A stretch of 64,000 nucleotides of DNA from a virus (IMGVR_UViG_3300027770_000057:1-64000); one strand, 5' to 3'; shown: positions 24,769 to 33,038, counted from the first letter of the stretch. Notes: generated by a model from the sequence alone, not told the origin. A program made the numbers and translations.

Positions 24769-26046
24769 GTGATTGGTGCTGGAATTTCTGGATTATCAGC
24801 AGCTAAAAGCTTGAAAACAAAAGGTTATAATGTTACTGTTCTTGAAGCTAAAAATTATATTGGCGGAAGAATTAAAACACATGATTTTAATGGTATAAAA
24901 TTAGAAATGGGAGCTTCTTGGGTACATGGACAAATTGGTAATCCTGTAGGAAAAATTGTTAAAAAACAAGGAGGAAGGCTTGTTCTTTCAGATTATAAAC
25001 CTCATATTTACTATAATAAAAAAAATAAAAAATTTAATTTTAAAAAAGGAATTCTTAAGAAATTTTATGATAATTTAAAAGCTATTAAAAAAGACAAAGT
25101 TGACCAATCAATACTTAATGCTTGGAATACTTTTGTAAAAGAATCATTAAAAAATTCAAAAAAATATACTCCTTCACTTATTGGCGATTTATTTCAAACC
25201 ATTATATATGATTTTCAAGCTGAGGTTGGAGGTGATTTATCAGAAATTTCTGCTCAACAATGGGATGAAGATGGCGAACTTGAAGGAGGAGATCACTTAG
25301 TTTTAAAAGGATATGAAAGAGTAACTGAATTTTTAGCTAATGGTTTAAATATAATCTTGAATACACCAATTAAAAAAATTGAAGATAATAAAAAATCTGT
25401 TAAGGTAACAACAGTAGGAGGCACTGAATACATTGCGGATTATGTTGTTGTTTCAGTGTCTTTAGGAGTGTTAAAAAGCAACTCTATTACTTTCATTCCT
25501 GCTTTACCTAAAAACAAGAAAATTGCTATAGATACAATTAAAATGAGTAATTTTTTAAAAACTTGGTTAGTTTTTGAAAAAGATTTTTGGAGCAACGCAC
25601 AAGATATACAGTTTTTTACAAATCATTTATTTTTAGATTTTTTTAACCCTTTATCAGTATCAGCTAATCACTCGGCATCTTTTAAAAATCCAATTTTATT
25701 GGCAATGCATGGAGGAAAACAAGCTGAAAAGGTTAGAGGACTTACAAGTGATCAGATCTCACAAAAAGTTTATAATGTACTTGAAAAAGTTTATGGTGGA
25801 AAAACAACAAAACCTACTGTGCATCAGAGTTCATGGCATAACGATCAATATACATTAGGAAGTTATTCGTTTATTCCAGTTGGAGGCAATATAAGCATGT
25901 ATGATGATATGGCCAAACCATATGGAAAAATTTATTTTGCTGGGGAGCATACATTTGGTAGATTTCATGCAACAACACATGGTGCATTTTGGTCTGGTAA
26001 AAGAGCAGCAATCGAAATAGATTCTAGAATTTCTTCAATCATTTAA
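24769..26046 (+). CDS. Flavin-containing amine oxidase
   Basis: The 425-residue product starts, as annotated from GTG, with IGAGISGLSAAKSLKTKGYNVTVLEAKNYIGGRIKT, the FAD dinucleotide-binding fold. It has MGASWVHGQIGNP and ends with KIYFAGEHTFGRFHATTHGAFWSGKRAA, the amine-oxidase FAD C-terminal motif. The family oxidises amines or polyamines, releasing H2O2 and an aldehyde. The GTG has no Shine-Dalgarno sequence and removes part of the first beta strand. An in-frame ATT at 24754, preceded by AAAGGCGG, would restore KTIIVIGAG and is the likely true start. No in-frame ATG, GTG or TTG lies between the upstream stop and 24769. Confidence 0.85.
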   Translation: MIGAGISGLSAAKSLKTKGYNVTVLEAKNYIGGRIKTHDFNGIKLEMGASWVHGQIGNPVGKIVKKQGGRLVLSDYKPHIYYNKKNKKFNFKKGILKKFYDNLKAIKKDKVDQSILNAWNTFVKESLKNSKKYTPSLIGDLFQTIIYDFQAEVGGDLSEISAQQWDEDGELEGGDHLVLKGYERVTEFLANGLNIILNTPIKKIEDNKKSVKVTTVGGTEYIADYVVVSVSLGVLKSNSITFIPALPKNKKIAIDTIKMSNFLKTWLVFEKDFWSNAQDIQFFTNHLFLDFFNPLSVSANHSASFKNPILLAMHGGKQAEKVRGLTSDQISQKVYNVLEKVYGGKTTKPTVHQSSWHNDQYTLGSYSFIPVGGNISMYDDMAKPYGKIYFAGEHTFGRFHATTHGAFWSGKRAAIEIDSRISSII

Positions 26047-26517
26047 TTTTAATTGAATGTTTTTAACCATAGATATTCTTATGCTTTTTAAATTTAATAT
26101 TCCAATAGCCTTGTCTTTAAAAAAACCATTCGAATGTAAATGTTGAATCATGTAAAACAAATAATTAGGATCAATTTTATTAGATGTAACTTTTATTCCA
26201 ATTTTTTCTTTATCAAAATGTTTATTTGGTTTTCCTACTTCTTCAACAGAACCTTTTCTTGTTATCCAAAAATTAGCTTCTGGTAAATTAACTTTAACAT
26301 TTGCTATATCTGAAAATTTTAAAATTTCATTATTTTCTAGCTTGTAAAATTTAGGTTTGGGTTTTCTTTTTCTAATACCAGTTGGTGGCAAGTTACTGAA
26401 ATCATAATTTAATCCAGGTCCACCTAAACCATTAATCCAACTTGAAATTGCTTGATTGCTAACACCATCTTGATTGTTTGTCGCAATTTCGTTTAAAAAT
26501 TTTAAAAATGATTTCAT
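26035..26517 (-). CDS. HsdS-specificity-like protein, 160 aa
   Basis: The start at 26517 gives MKSFLKFLNEIATNN, the F-x-x-[FY]-L-x-E opening common in T4-like phage proteins. The longer frame to 26550 would overlap the divergent gene. The C-terminal half resembles half of a type I restriction specificity subunit: FWITRKGSVEEVGKP, GIKVTSNKIDPNYLFYMIQHLH, then LNLKSIRISMVKNIQLKL. No methyltransferase or restriction subunit is nearby. It may bind DNA, or redirect or inhibit a host enzyme. The assignment is tentative. Confidence 0.5.
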   Translation of the reverse strand: MKSFLKFLNEIATNNQDGVSNQAISSWINGLGGPGLNYDFSNLPPTGIRKRKPKPKFYKLENNEILKFSDIANVKVNLPEANFWITRKGSVEEVGKPNKHFDKEKIGIKVTSNKIDPNYLFYMIQHLHSNGFFKDKAIGILNLKSIRISMVKNIQLKLND

Positions 26518-26539
26518 AATATTACTAATATATATCATT

Positions 26540-27046
26540 ATGAACAACAAAAATACTTGGAATGGCGTTTTAATTATTGATGAATTTATCGTATACAGAG
26601 ATAAAAAAATAATTTATAAAGAAAATAATATTAATAATATTTTTCATTCTAGTGGGCAGTTTTATTTTTTGAAAATATTATTTAAGCATTTAAGTGCTCC
26701 TAATAATTATTATTTAGGACTGGATAACAGAAGTGTTGTTACCTTAGAAAACACTCTTGAATCTATTGAAGGTGAACCAGTAGGAAAAGGATATATAAGA
26801 CAATCTGTTTCTTCTAATAATTTTCAATTAAATCAAGGACAAAATGGAAACTATAGAGTTGTTGGCCCAACAGTAACATTTAACGCAACTACTAACAAAT
26901 GGGGTCCTGTTAAAAATATATTTCTTACAAATTCTTCTTCGGGAACCGATGGACATTTAATTTCTTCTGCTAATTTAGCTGAATCTATAACTTTAAATCC
27001 TCCAGATTCAGCAACATTGAAATTTGCCTTTGCTTTTTCTAATTAG
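26540..27046 (+). CDS. Putative virion or fibre protein, 168 aa
   Basis: The ATG at 26540 is chosen because an upstream extension (from 26474) would be hydrophobic noise overlapping the divergent gene. The C-terminal 110 residues are beta-rich and regular (NYYLGLDNRSVVTLENTLESIEGEPVGKGYIRQSVSS, then NYRVVGPTVTF, GPVKNIFLTNSSSGTDG, ESITLNPPDSATLKFAF), in the style of receptor-binding or tail-fibre-associated domains of aquatic phages. A structural role is inferred. No signal peptide is present. Confidence 0.6.
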   Translation: MNNKNTWNGVLIIDEFIVYRDKKIIYKENNINNIFHSSGQFYFLKILFKHLSAPNNYYLGLDNRSVVTLENTLESIEGEPVGKGYIRQSVSSNNFQLNQGQNGNYRVVGPTVTFNATTNKWGPVKNIFLTNSSSGTDGHLISSANLAESITLNPPDSATLKFAFAFSN

Positions 27047-27434
27047 ATTTTAAATAAAAAGAACTTAATAATTCTTTTTTGTTTATAAACTTAATATAAT
27101 GTATGAATTTAACATTTGTATTTTTATTTAAATCATAAGTATTTAATGAACTAAAAAAATTATTTTTTTCTAAAGTTTTTTTATTTTTTAAATTAATTGA
27201 ATAACAATTATTTTCACAAGATATTGTTTTTTCTTTTTTATCAAATAAAATTTTATATTTTGTAAATATTTCTTCAATATTATTTTTGTGCTTTTCATTT
27301 ATAAATGAAGATTCAAAAAAAGATCCATATGCTTCAAAGCTTTGTTGTTTTTTAATTAAAGCTAACTTTTCTTCTTCAATTACAATTGTGTGACAAATTA
27401 AATATAATTTTGATTCAGGTTTTTTAACTTTCAA
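27039..27434 (-). CDS. Hypothetical protein, 131 aa
   Basis: A Lys/Asn-rich alpha/beta protein (SKLYLICHTIVIEEEKLALIKK, NIEEIFTKYKILFDKKEKTISCE) that starts 3 bp after the nuclease stop, so probably cotranscribed with it. The 3' end overlaps the convergent virion-like gene by 8 bp. No recognised motif. Confidence 0.5.
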   Translation of the reverse strand: MKVKKPESKLYLICHTIVIEEEKLALIKKQQSFEAYGSFFESSFINEKHKNNIEEIFTKYKILFDKKEKTISCENNCYSINLKNKKTLEKNNFFSSLNTYDLNKNTNVKFIHYIKFINKKELLSSFYLKSN

Positions 27435-27436
27435 GA

Positions 27437-28207
27437 TTATCCTTTTTTAAAAAATGGACAGATATCATTATAATCGCACCTTCTGCAATGTTCTCCGACA
27501 TTTCCATGTACTTCGTCTGGATCTTTATTTATGATTTTTTTGTAAGTTTCAATTAAAGTTTTTTTGCAATTTTGTAAAGTTTCTTCGCTAAAGCTTACTG
27601 ATATTAATTCACATCCATCAAGATAAAACAAAGCTAAAACAATATTTTCTGCTTTTATATTAAACAATTCTTTTACAACTAAAGCATAAGTTTGCATTTG
27701 CAAATCGCTTTTAATTGTAAATTTATTTTTTCTATAAGGCCCTTTTTTAGTTGTTTTATAATCAATAATAAATATCTTATCGTTTTTTTTAATTAATCTA
27801 TCTATGAATCCATATGCAGTTATATTATTAGGTGGATCTAAATCAAGTTTGAATTCAAATTCTAAATCACCATCAAATCCTAAGTATTCAGTTATATTTT
27901 TAATGGCTCTTACATGATCGCCTATTTTTCTTTGATAGGCAATTGGCAAGCTAATTTTTGATTTATTATCAGAATCTCTCTGTATAGCAATATTTCCTTC
28001 TATTATATTTTTAATATAATGTTCTAAAGTATTGCTGCCTTTTGATTCGACATATAATTCGGCCCCTTTATGAATAATTTGACCGTATGTAAAATAAATT
28101 TGTTGCGGTTTATTTGAAACTACATTAAGATGATATCGGTATTTATACTGCTGTTCGCATAAATCCCAACACTGTTTTCTACTTACGCTTAAATGTGAAA
28201 TTTTCAT
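27437..28207 (-). CDS. PD-(D/E)XK nuclease, Cas4/RecB-like with Cys cluster
   Basis: The start at 28207 gives MKISHLSVSRKQCWDLCEQQYKYRY, the normal family start. Nuclease motifs are AYGFIDRL (Asp136), FIIDYKTTKKG (Asp149-x-Lys151) and LQMQTYALV (Gln172, Tyr174), as in RecB/AddB/Cas4 exonucleases. C-terminal Cys241, Cys244 and Cys250 (CRRCDYNDIC) with Cys13 or Cys17 can form a 4Fe-4S cluster. The likely role is single-strand exonuclease activity in phage recombination or replication. It is divergent from the primase gene over a 28-bp gap. Confidence 0.85.
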   Translation of the reverse strand: MKISHLSVSRKQCWDLCEQQYKYRYHLNVVSNKPQQIYFTYGQIIHKGAELYVESKGSNTLEHYIKNIIEGNIAIQRDSDNKSKISLPIAYQRKIGDHVRAIKNITEYLGFDGDLEFEFKLDLDPPNNITAYGFIDRLIKKNDKIFIIDYKTTKKGPYRKNKFTIKSDLQMQTYALVVKELFNIKAENIVLALFYLDGCELISVSFSEETLQNCKKTLIETYKKIINKDPDEVHGNVGEHCRRCDYNDICPFFKKG

Positions 28208-28235
28208 ACTGTATTTTACACTATTGGAAATAATT

Positions 28236-29237
28236 ATGCAAATTAGTTTTGATGCTTTTAAAGATTGGGCAGATAAAAGATTTTCCAACATCTTAATAAA
28301 AGGCAATGAAATTAGATTAAATTCTATTTTTTCTGAAGATAAAAGTCATCATATGTGGTGTAATCCTTATGGTGGCAAAAAAACTATAGATTATGGGGTT
28401 TATCATTGTTTTAAAACAGATAAAAAAGGAACTTTGATTGGTTTGGTTATGGAAGTAGATAAGTGTGATTTTTATACCGCATTAAGGATTTTAAAAGGCG
28501 ATGCAAGGGTAAGTAATAAACCATTGAATAAAATATTAGATTTTTATGATAATAAAATTTATTCTAAAGTAAGAAAAATTAATTTCCCAGAACATTGTTT
28601 TAAAATTGATGAATTTTCAAATGATAAAATTCATCAAAATGCAATCGAATATTTAAATAAAAGAAAAATTGATTTTAAAGATTTTTATGTTTGTTTGAAT
28701 GGAAATTACAATAATAGAATTATTATACCTTATTTTAATGAAATGAAAGAATTAATTTATTTCAATTCTAGAGCGTTGCATGAAACAAAATTAAGATATT
28801 TAGGGCCACCAAAAACAATTGGCGTAGGCAAAGAAGATATTCTTTATTTCCCAAGCATTCCAACATCAAAGAAAGTTTACCTTACAGAAGGCGAATTTGA
28901 TGCTTATTCGTTAAAAACATGTGGGTTTAATAGTGCAGCTTGTGGAGGTAAAAATTTATCTGATATTCAAGCATCTATGTTATCTACTTTTAAAATTTGT
29001 CTTTGTTTAGATTTAGATAATGCAGGTACTACCGCTTTGAAAAGCATGAAAAATAAGTTAGATGCTTTTAATTCTTCTGGATCAAAAAATAGAATTACTA
29101 TAATTAGACCAGCAGAAGGGTATAAAGATTGGAATGAAATGCTTGTTAAGTTCAACATAGATGTTGTAAATGCATATATTGAAAAACACGAAAAATTATT
29201 TTCTTTAAGTGACTTTGGAGGCTTCAATGAATTCTGA
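28236..29237 (+). CDS. DNA primase (zinc-binding + TOPRIM)
   Basis: The start at ATG 28236, with GGAAA just upstream, is preferred to the TTG at 28224. An N-terminal zinc-type segment (MWCNPYGGKKTIDYGVYHCFK, Cys42, His57, Cys58) is followed by a TOPRIM domain: YLTEGEFDAYSL (Glu218), GGKNLSD and CLCLDLDNAG (Asp259, Asp261). This is the DnaG-type layout without an attached helicase, as in T4 gp61. It makes RNA primers for lagging-strand synthesis. The stop overlaps the next gene by 11 bp. Confidence 0.85.
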   Translation: MQISFDAFKDWADKRFSNILIKGNEIRLNSIFSEDKSHHMWCNPYGGKKTIDYGVYHCFKTDKKGTLIGLVMEVDKCDFYTALRILKGDARVSNKPLNKILDFYDNKIYSKVRKINFPEHCFKIDEFSNDKIHQNAIEYLNKRKIDFKDFYVCLNGNYNNRIIIPYFNEMKELIYFNSRALHETKLRYLGPPKTIGVGKEDILYFPSIPTSKKVYLTEGEFDAYSLKTCGFNSAACGGKNLSDIQASMLSTFKICLCLDLDNAGTTALKSMKNKLDAFNSSGSKNRITIIRPAEGYKDWNEMLVKFNIDVVNAYIEKHEKLFSLSDFGGFNEF

Positions 29238-29526
29238 TATTAAAAAAATATTTTTAAATAAAATTTGTACCATAATATTAAAACCAATTAATAGAAACTT
29301 TAACGAAGAACAAAACATTAATTATTTTGTTGGATCTGTTATTGATATTAACGAAGAAGGAATCTTAATGGAACACCCAGAAAATAAATGTAAAAGTTTT
29401 TTTTATAAAAATTCTATTATTGGTTTGGCAGAAGAATTAGTTGTTTATAAAAAAGATGAAGTAAAAAATAAGAATTTTAATCCTTATGAAAACATAGATG
29501 ATTTGACGGATGTTATTAAAAAATAA
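29227..29526 (+). CDS. Small protein, possible Sm/SH3-like barrel, 99 aa
   Basis: A GGAGG in the primase coding end sets the start at ATG 29227, coupled to primase translation. The strand pattern (KICTIILKPIN, YFVGSVIDINEEGILMEHPEN, CKSFFYKNSIIGLAEELVVY) resembles a small beta-barrel of the Sm/SH3 kind, which often binds RNA or DNA. Homology is not established. Its coupling to the primase suggests a replication accessory. Confidence 0.5.
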   Translation: MNSDIKKIFLNKICTIILKPINRNFNEEQNINYFVGSVIDINEEGILMEHPENKCKSFFYKNSIIGLAEELVVYKKDEVKNKNFNPYENIDDLTDVIKK

Positions 29527-29528
29527 TA

Positions 29529-30338
29529 TTAAATATCTGGTATACCAAGACATCCAATTGTTATTCTTGATAGAAAAATATCAAGATCTTTTTTGTTATA
29601 ACTGTCAATGTTTTCTTCTATGCATCTATAAAGATCATCAACTTTATTCTCTTTGATAGTTAAAATTATTTTTTTATTTAAAAGTTCTTCAAATTTAGTA
29701 ATTTGATTTTTAATATCAACTACAAAATCTTTTCTATCAAGATTATTTAACAAGTCTGATATTTTTTCTTTTATTTCTTTAATTTTTTCAACTAAATATA
29801 AATCTGGTTTAGTAGCTTCTTCTGGTTCTTCTGGTTCTTCTGGTTCTTCTGGCTTGCTTGGTTCTGCTAGTTCAGAAGAAGGTTCTACAGTAACTTTTTT
29901 TGCTGCTTCGTATCTTTTTTCGTTTTTTAAAACATTAATAATTACATTTAAAGTATTTTCAATTTCATTTATTTTATCTGATATTTCTTGAACCATTTTA
30001 TCTCGACTCAATTCAATTGAATAATAATTAGATTGATTCCAAGTTTTTATAGCATCATAAATTAAATTATATGTTTTTTCATCAAGACAAAAATCAGGAA
30101 TGTTGTTGTAAACTGGCTTCTTTTTTCCAAATAATTTTTCTAATACAGTTTTTTTTTCAGAATCAACATCTGGATTCTGTGTTTTTATTTCAGATTTGCA
30201 TTTCTCTTTTAAATCATTTAGAAATTTATTATAAGACGGAAAATTGTCATCAACAAAACTTCTTGTTTTGCCAATAAATTCTCTTTTTAATTCTTTCAAA
30301 GTTGAAACAAGATTATATAACTGTCTTAAGTTTGCCAT
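29529..30338 (-). CDS. Helical protein with Glu-Pro linker, 269 aa
   Basis: Two helical parts (residues 1-130 and about 180-269) are joined by a linker with EPEEPEEPEE repeats. The N-terminal helices (LRQLYNLVSTLKELKREFIGKTRSFVDDNF) and the C-terminal helices (IKEIKEKISDLLNNLDRKDFVVDIKNQITKFEELL) look like coiled coils. No enzyme motif. It is the last gene of the minus-strand run with the actin-like gene and may be a structural or partner protein. Function is unknown. Confidence 0.55.
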   Translation of the reverse strand: MANLRQLYNLVSTLKELKREFIGKTRSFVDDNFPSYNKFLNDLKEKCKSEIKTQNPDVDSEKKTVLEKLFGKKKPVYNNIPDFCLDEKTYNLIYDAIKTWNQSNYYSIELSRDKMVQEISDKINEIENTLNVIINVLKNEKRYEAAKKVTVEPSSELAEPSKPEEPEEPEEPEEATKPDLYLVEKIKEIKEKISDLLNNLDRKDFVVDIKNQITKFEELLNKKIILTIKENKVDDLYRCIEENIDSYNKKDLDIFLSRITIGCLGIPDI

Positions 30339-30341
30339 GTA

Positions 30342-30809
30342 CTATATATTATTTTTTTTTAAAAAGCTTCCGATTTTTTTCAAAGACATTATTTTTGAAT
30401 CGAAATCATGAAAATCACTATTTGTATACTGTATGTTTAATTCATTGAATTGAGATTCTTCTTCGTTTGAAACAACATCAAAATAAAAACTTTTTCCTAT
30501 TTTGCTTATTAATTTAAACTTATGCATTAAAAGATATGCAGCAACTCCTAAATCAGTAACAAAGCAGTCTGAGTTGCTTTTAATATTAAAATCTTGTAAT
30601 TTTTTAAGTCCCATTAAACAATGATCAAAGTAATGAAATTCACTTAATAGATAGCTAACAATTAATTCATCAAATTTAAGTTCATCATTTTCATTAATTT
30701 CAAAAAAAAATATTTTTTCTTTTTTACCTAATAAATTAAACTTATTCATTAGCAAATAAGCTGAAATTCCTAAATCTGCTTGTGATTTAACTATTTTATT
30801 ATTTATCAT
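30342..30809 (-). CDS. Duplicated DUF5659-like protein, 155 aa
   Basis: Two about 70-residue repeats align well: DLGISAYLLMNKFNLLGKKEKIFFFEI with DLGVAAYLLMHKFKLISKIGKSFYFDV, each followed by an ...FNELNIQYTNSDFHDFD-type segment and ending LKKL / LKKI. The pattern (DLxxAAYLLM, then a FxFD strand and a polar tail) resembles DUF5659, a small family known from phages and bacteria. It overlaps the actin-like gene by 4 bp, which suggests coupling. The function is unknown. Confidence 0.65.
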   Translation of the reverse strand: MINNKIVKSQADLGISAYLLMNKFNLLGKKEKIFFFEINENDELKFDELIVSYLLSEFHYFDHCLMGLKKLQDFNIKSNSDCFVTDLGVAAYLLMHKFKLISKIGKSFYFDVVSNEEESQFNELNIQYTNSDFHDFDSKIMSLKKIGSFLKKNNI

Positions 30810-31816
30810 GATAAGGATGCCTCTGCTGCAATATAACAGCCTCTAGTTACACTAAACAAAGGATCAGGTGGCATTATTACATTTCCAATTGGAATGCTTA
30901 AATCGGCACTTTTAATTGTTTGTTCAAATATTTCTTTAAATCCATCTATACTTGCAGTTCCACCAGCTACAACAAAATCAATTGGTTCAGCAATTCTTAC
31001 TGATTTACCAGCATTTGCTAATCCATTCTTAATACCGACTACAGTTTTTTCAATCATCAACTTATATTGAGTTTGTATTGCTCTTTCAATCAAGTTTGTT
31101 GGTTCTTTTATTAGACTAACTTTCATTTTTTCTTTATTTATGAAAGTTGGGCTTTCGCCAGTAGCCTTTGCAGCTTGTTTATCAATCCAATCTCCTGAAT
31201 TTACTATTGCAAATTGAAAAATTGGATTTCCATACATTGCAAAACAAACATTAACCATGCCCCCACCGCAACTACAACTTATACCTGTAAAATTTTTATT
31301 TCCTAATTCAGCATAGACTAATGCTAATGCTTCATTTATTGGTCTAGATTCTAATTTTGATCCATTGTTAGATTCATAAGCATTAAAAATAGCTTGTAAT
31401 ACCTTGCTGTGATAATCAGCATCTGTTTCTAAGTTAATTGCATTTGCTGGCACACAATAATACAAAAGAGAATTTTCTTGAATATCACCAATTAAACTAT
31501 GTATCATAATGCTTAAAATTTGAAATGCATCTTTTTCTTTAGGATTCACACATCCATCACACATCGGTCTTTTTAATTCTAAGCTAGGTAAAGTATAAGC
31601 CATGTTTACAGCAGATTCGCCTAATGCATATGCTACCTTTCCTTTTTCAATTAATGGAACGCCTGCATTTTTCATCATGTTGAAAACGAATCTGTTTTCT
31701 AAAGGTAGCTCTAAGAAAGCATTAATTTCTTTTTTGTATGAAAACTCTTCTTTGTTTTTCTTGCTACAAATTAAAGTATATGTGCCAACATCGAATCCAA
31801 TAATTGATTTTGCCAT
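30806..31816 (-). CDS. Actin-like ATPase (ParM/MreB-type fold)
   Basis: A 336-residue protein with the actin/Hsp70 nucleotide-binding pattern: phosphate-1 loop GFDVGTYTLICSKK (Asp9), phosphate-2-like loop SCSCGGGMVNVCFAMYG and adenosine motif DFVVAGGTASIDGFKEIF. A CxxC (MCDGCV) occurs at about residues 85-90. Known phage actin-like proteins form filaments or segregate and position phage DNA. It could also be a non-polymerising sensor. It ends within the DUF5659-like gene and follows a small protein by 9 bp. Confidence 0.75.
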   Translation of the reverse strand: MAKSIIGFDVGTYTLICSKKNKEEFSYKKEINAFLELPLENRFVFNMMKNAGVPLIEKGKVAYALGESAVNMAYTLPSLELKRPMCDGCVNPKEKDAFQILSIMIHSLIGDIQENSLLYYCVPANAINLETDADYHSKVLQAIFNAYESNNGSKLESRPINEALALVYAELGNKNFTGISCSCGGGMVNVCFAMYGNPIFQFAIVNSGDWIDKQAAKATGESPTFINKEKMKVSLIKEPTNLIERAIQTQYKLMIEKTVVGIKNGLANAGKSVRIAEPIDFVVAGGTASIDGFKEIFEQTIKSADLSIPIGNVIMPPDPLFSVTRGCYIAAEASLS

Positions 31817-31825
31817 GACTTCCTT

Positions 31826-32068
31826 TTATTTACCAAAGTTTAAATTGTTTGTCTTTGTGGATTTAAAATCAGGTATCTCCCACATAGGATTTTCTTCTTT
31901 TTCTTTAGTATCATTAGTTAAATTTATAATAGTGTTTTGTGGAGAATTTTGAGAATTAAAATTAGGCATACCAGTAAAATTGATATTTACATCTAGTGTT
32001 ATATGAAGAGAACACTCTCCATCTTTTGTAACTACTTTCACTTTATTGTTGTCTATTTTGTAAACCAT
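31826..32068 (-). CDS. Small protein ahead of the actin-like gene, 80 aa
   Basis: The start at 32068, just after the GT9 stop at 32073, gives MVYKIDNNKVKVVTKDGECSLHITLDVNINF, a beta-rich domain followed by a disordered Asn/Thr/Glu tail. The longer frame (to 32122) would overlap the glycosyltransferase gene. By position, 9 bp before the actin-like gene, it could be its partner or DNA adaptor, but no DNA-binding motif is evident. Confidence 0.5.
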   Translation of the reverse strand: MVYKIDNNKVKVVTKDGECSLHITLDVNINFTGMPNFNSQNSPQNTIINLTNDTKEKEENPMWEIPDFKSTKTNNLNFGK

Positions 32069-32072
32069 AGTA

Positions 32073-33038
32073 TTAAAAATATTTATTAATAAGCTCTTCG
32101 ATTTTTCCAACGAATTCTTCATTAGTTAATTCAGAAACACAAGGTTTATTACTTATTACATTTGTTTTAGTACAAGCACCATAATTCCAGCAAGGGCCAC
32201 AATCCCAATTACCATTTTTCCTATGTCTTTGTAAAACAATTGTATTTTTATAATACTTGCAATATACATATCCATCTACATAGCTAAAAATTGCTAAATT
32301 TGGTTTATTTAACCCACCAGAGCAGTGTAAATGTCCTGTATCTACAGTTATTGTTGCTTTTGATAAGTAATGGGCAGCAATTACATCATCAAAAGAATTT
32401 AAGCATAAAAATGGATATCCTTTTCCTATTAAACTTAAATTAATTTGATTATGTAAAATTATACAATTAATTTTCCTCTGATATAAATACTTCAATATAA
32501 ATTCAATTTGACCAACTAATAAATCTTTAGCTGGTTGAGCAGAAAAAGGGCATAATAATACAACAGGAGCTTTATTAAATATTATAAATTTTTCAATATA
32601 AGAGTTTACTTTGATTATCGATTCTTCTCTTGGAGACAAATACATATTATGATTCTCAGGGTAGACACCACAATGTTCAGCCCATATGTCACTTCTGTGA
32701 GTAACACAATTAACTAAATATTTCCATTCGTGTCTAATGCAAGCATTTTTTAAATCAAATACTTTTATAAAATCATTTTTATTTATTGATCCTGAATCTG
32801 AAATTTCATCTATAAAAGGATGGGATCCTATAGAGTGATAAGCTTTTGGAATTGACCAATTAATATAAAAATGAGGATATTTTTTCTTTATATCTTCAAA
32901 CATCATTCTCATCATTAGAATGTCACCAAACCCACCCATTTCTCTCAAAAATAATATTTTTTTTCTTTTATTATAATATTCATCAATTTTATTTATGTAA
33001 ATATCATTGTTTGGTTTTTTAATTAAACATTTAAGCAT
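32073..33038 (-). CDS. GT9-like (heptosyltransferase-type) glycosyltransferase
   Basis: A 321-residue GT-B enzyme. FLREMGGFGDILMMRMMFEDIKKKYP is the GT9 N-terminal motif, and a later VVLLCPFSAQPAKDL and ATITVDTGHLHCSGGLNKPNLAIF match the nucleotide-sugar-binding half. A Cys-rich C-terminal part (WDCGPCWNYGACTKTN) may bind zinc. GT9 enzymes add heptose or related sugars to lipopolysaccharide core or to other acceptors. In a phage, host LPS modification or virion glycosylation are the two options. Confidence 0.8.
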   Translation of the reverse strand: MLKCLIKKPNNDIYINKIDEYYNKRKKILFLREMGGFGDILMMRMMFEDIKKKYPHFYINWSIPKAYHSIGSHPFIDEISDSGSINKNDFIKVFDLKNACIRHEWKYLVNCVTHRSDIWAEHCGVYPENHNMYLSPREESIIKVNSYIEKFIIFNKAPVVLLCPFSAQPAKDLLVGQIEFILKYLYQRKINCIILHNQINLSLIGKGYPFLCLNSFDDVIAAHYLSKATITVDTGHLHCSGGLNKPNLAIFSYVDGYVYCKYYKNTIVLQRHRKNGNWDCGPCWNYGACTKTNVISNKPCVSELTNEEFVGKIEELINKYF

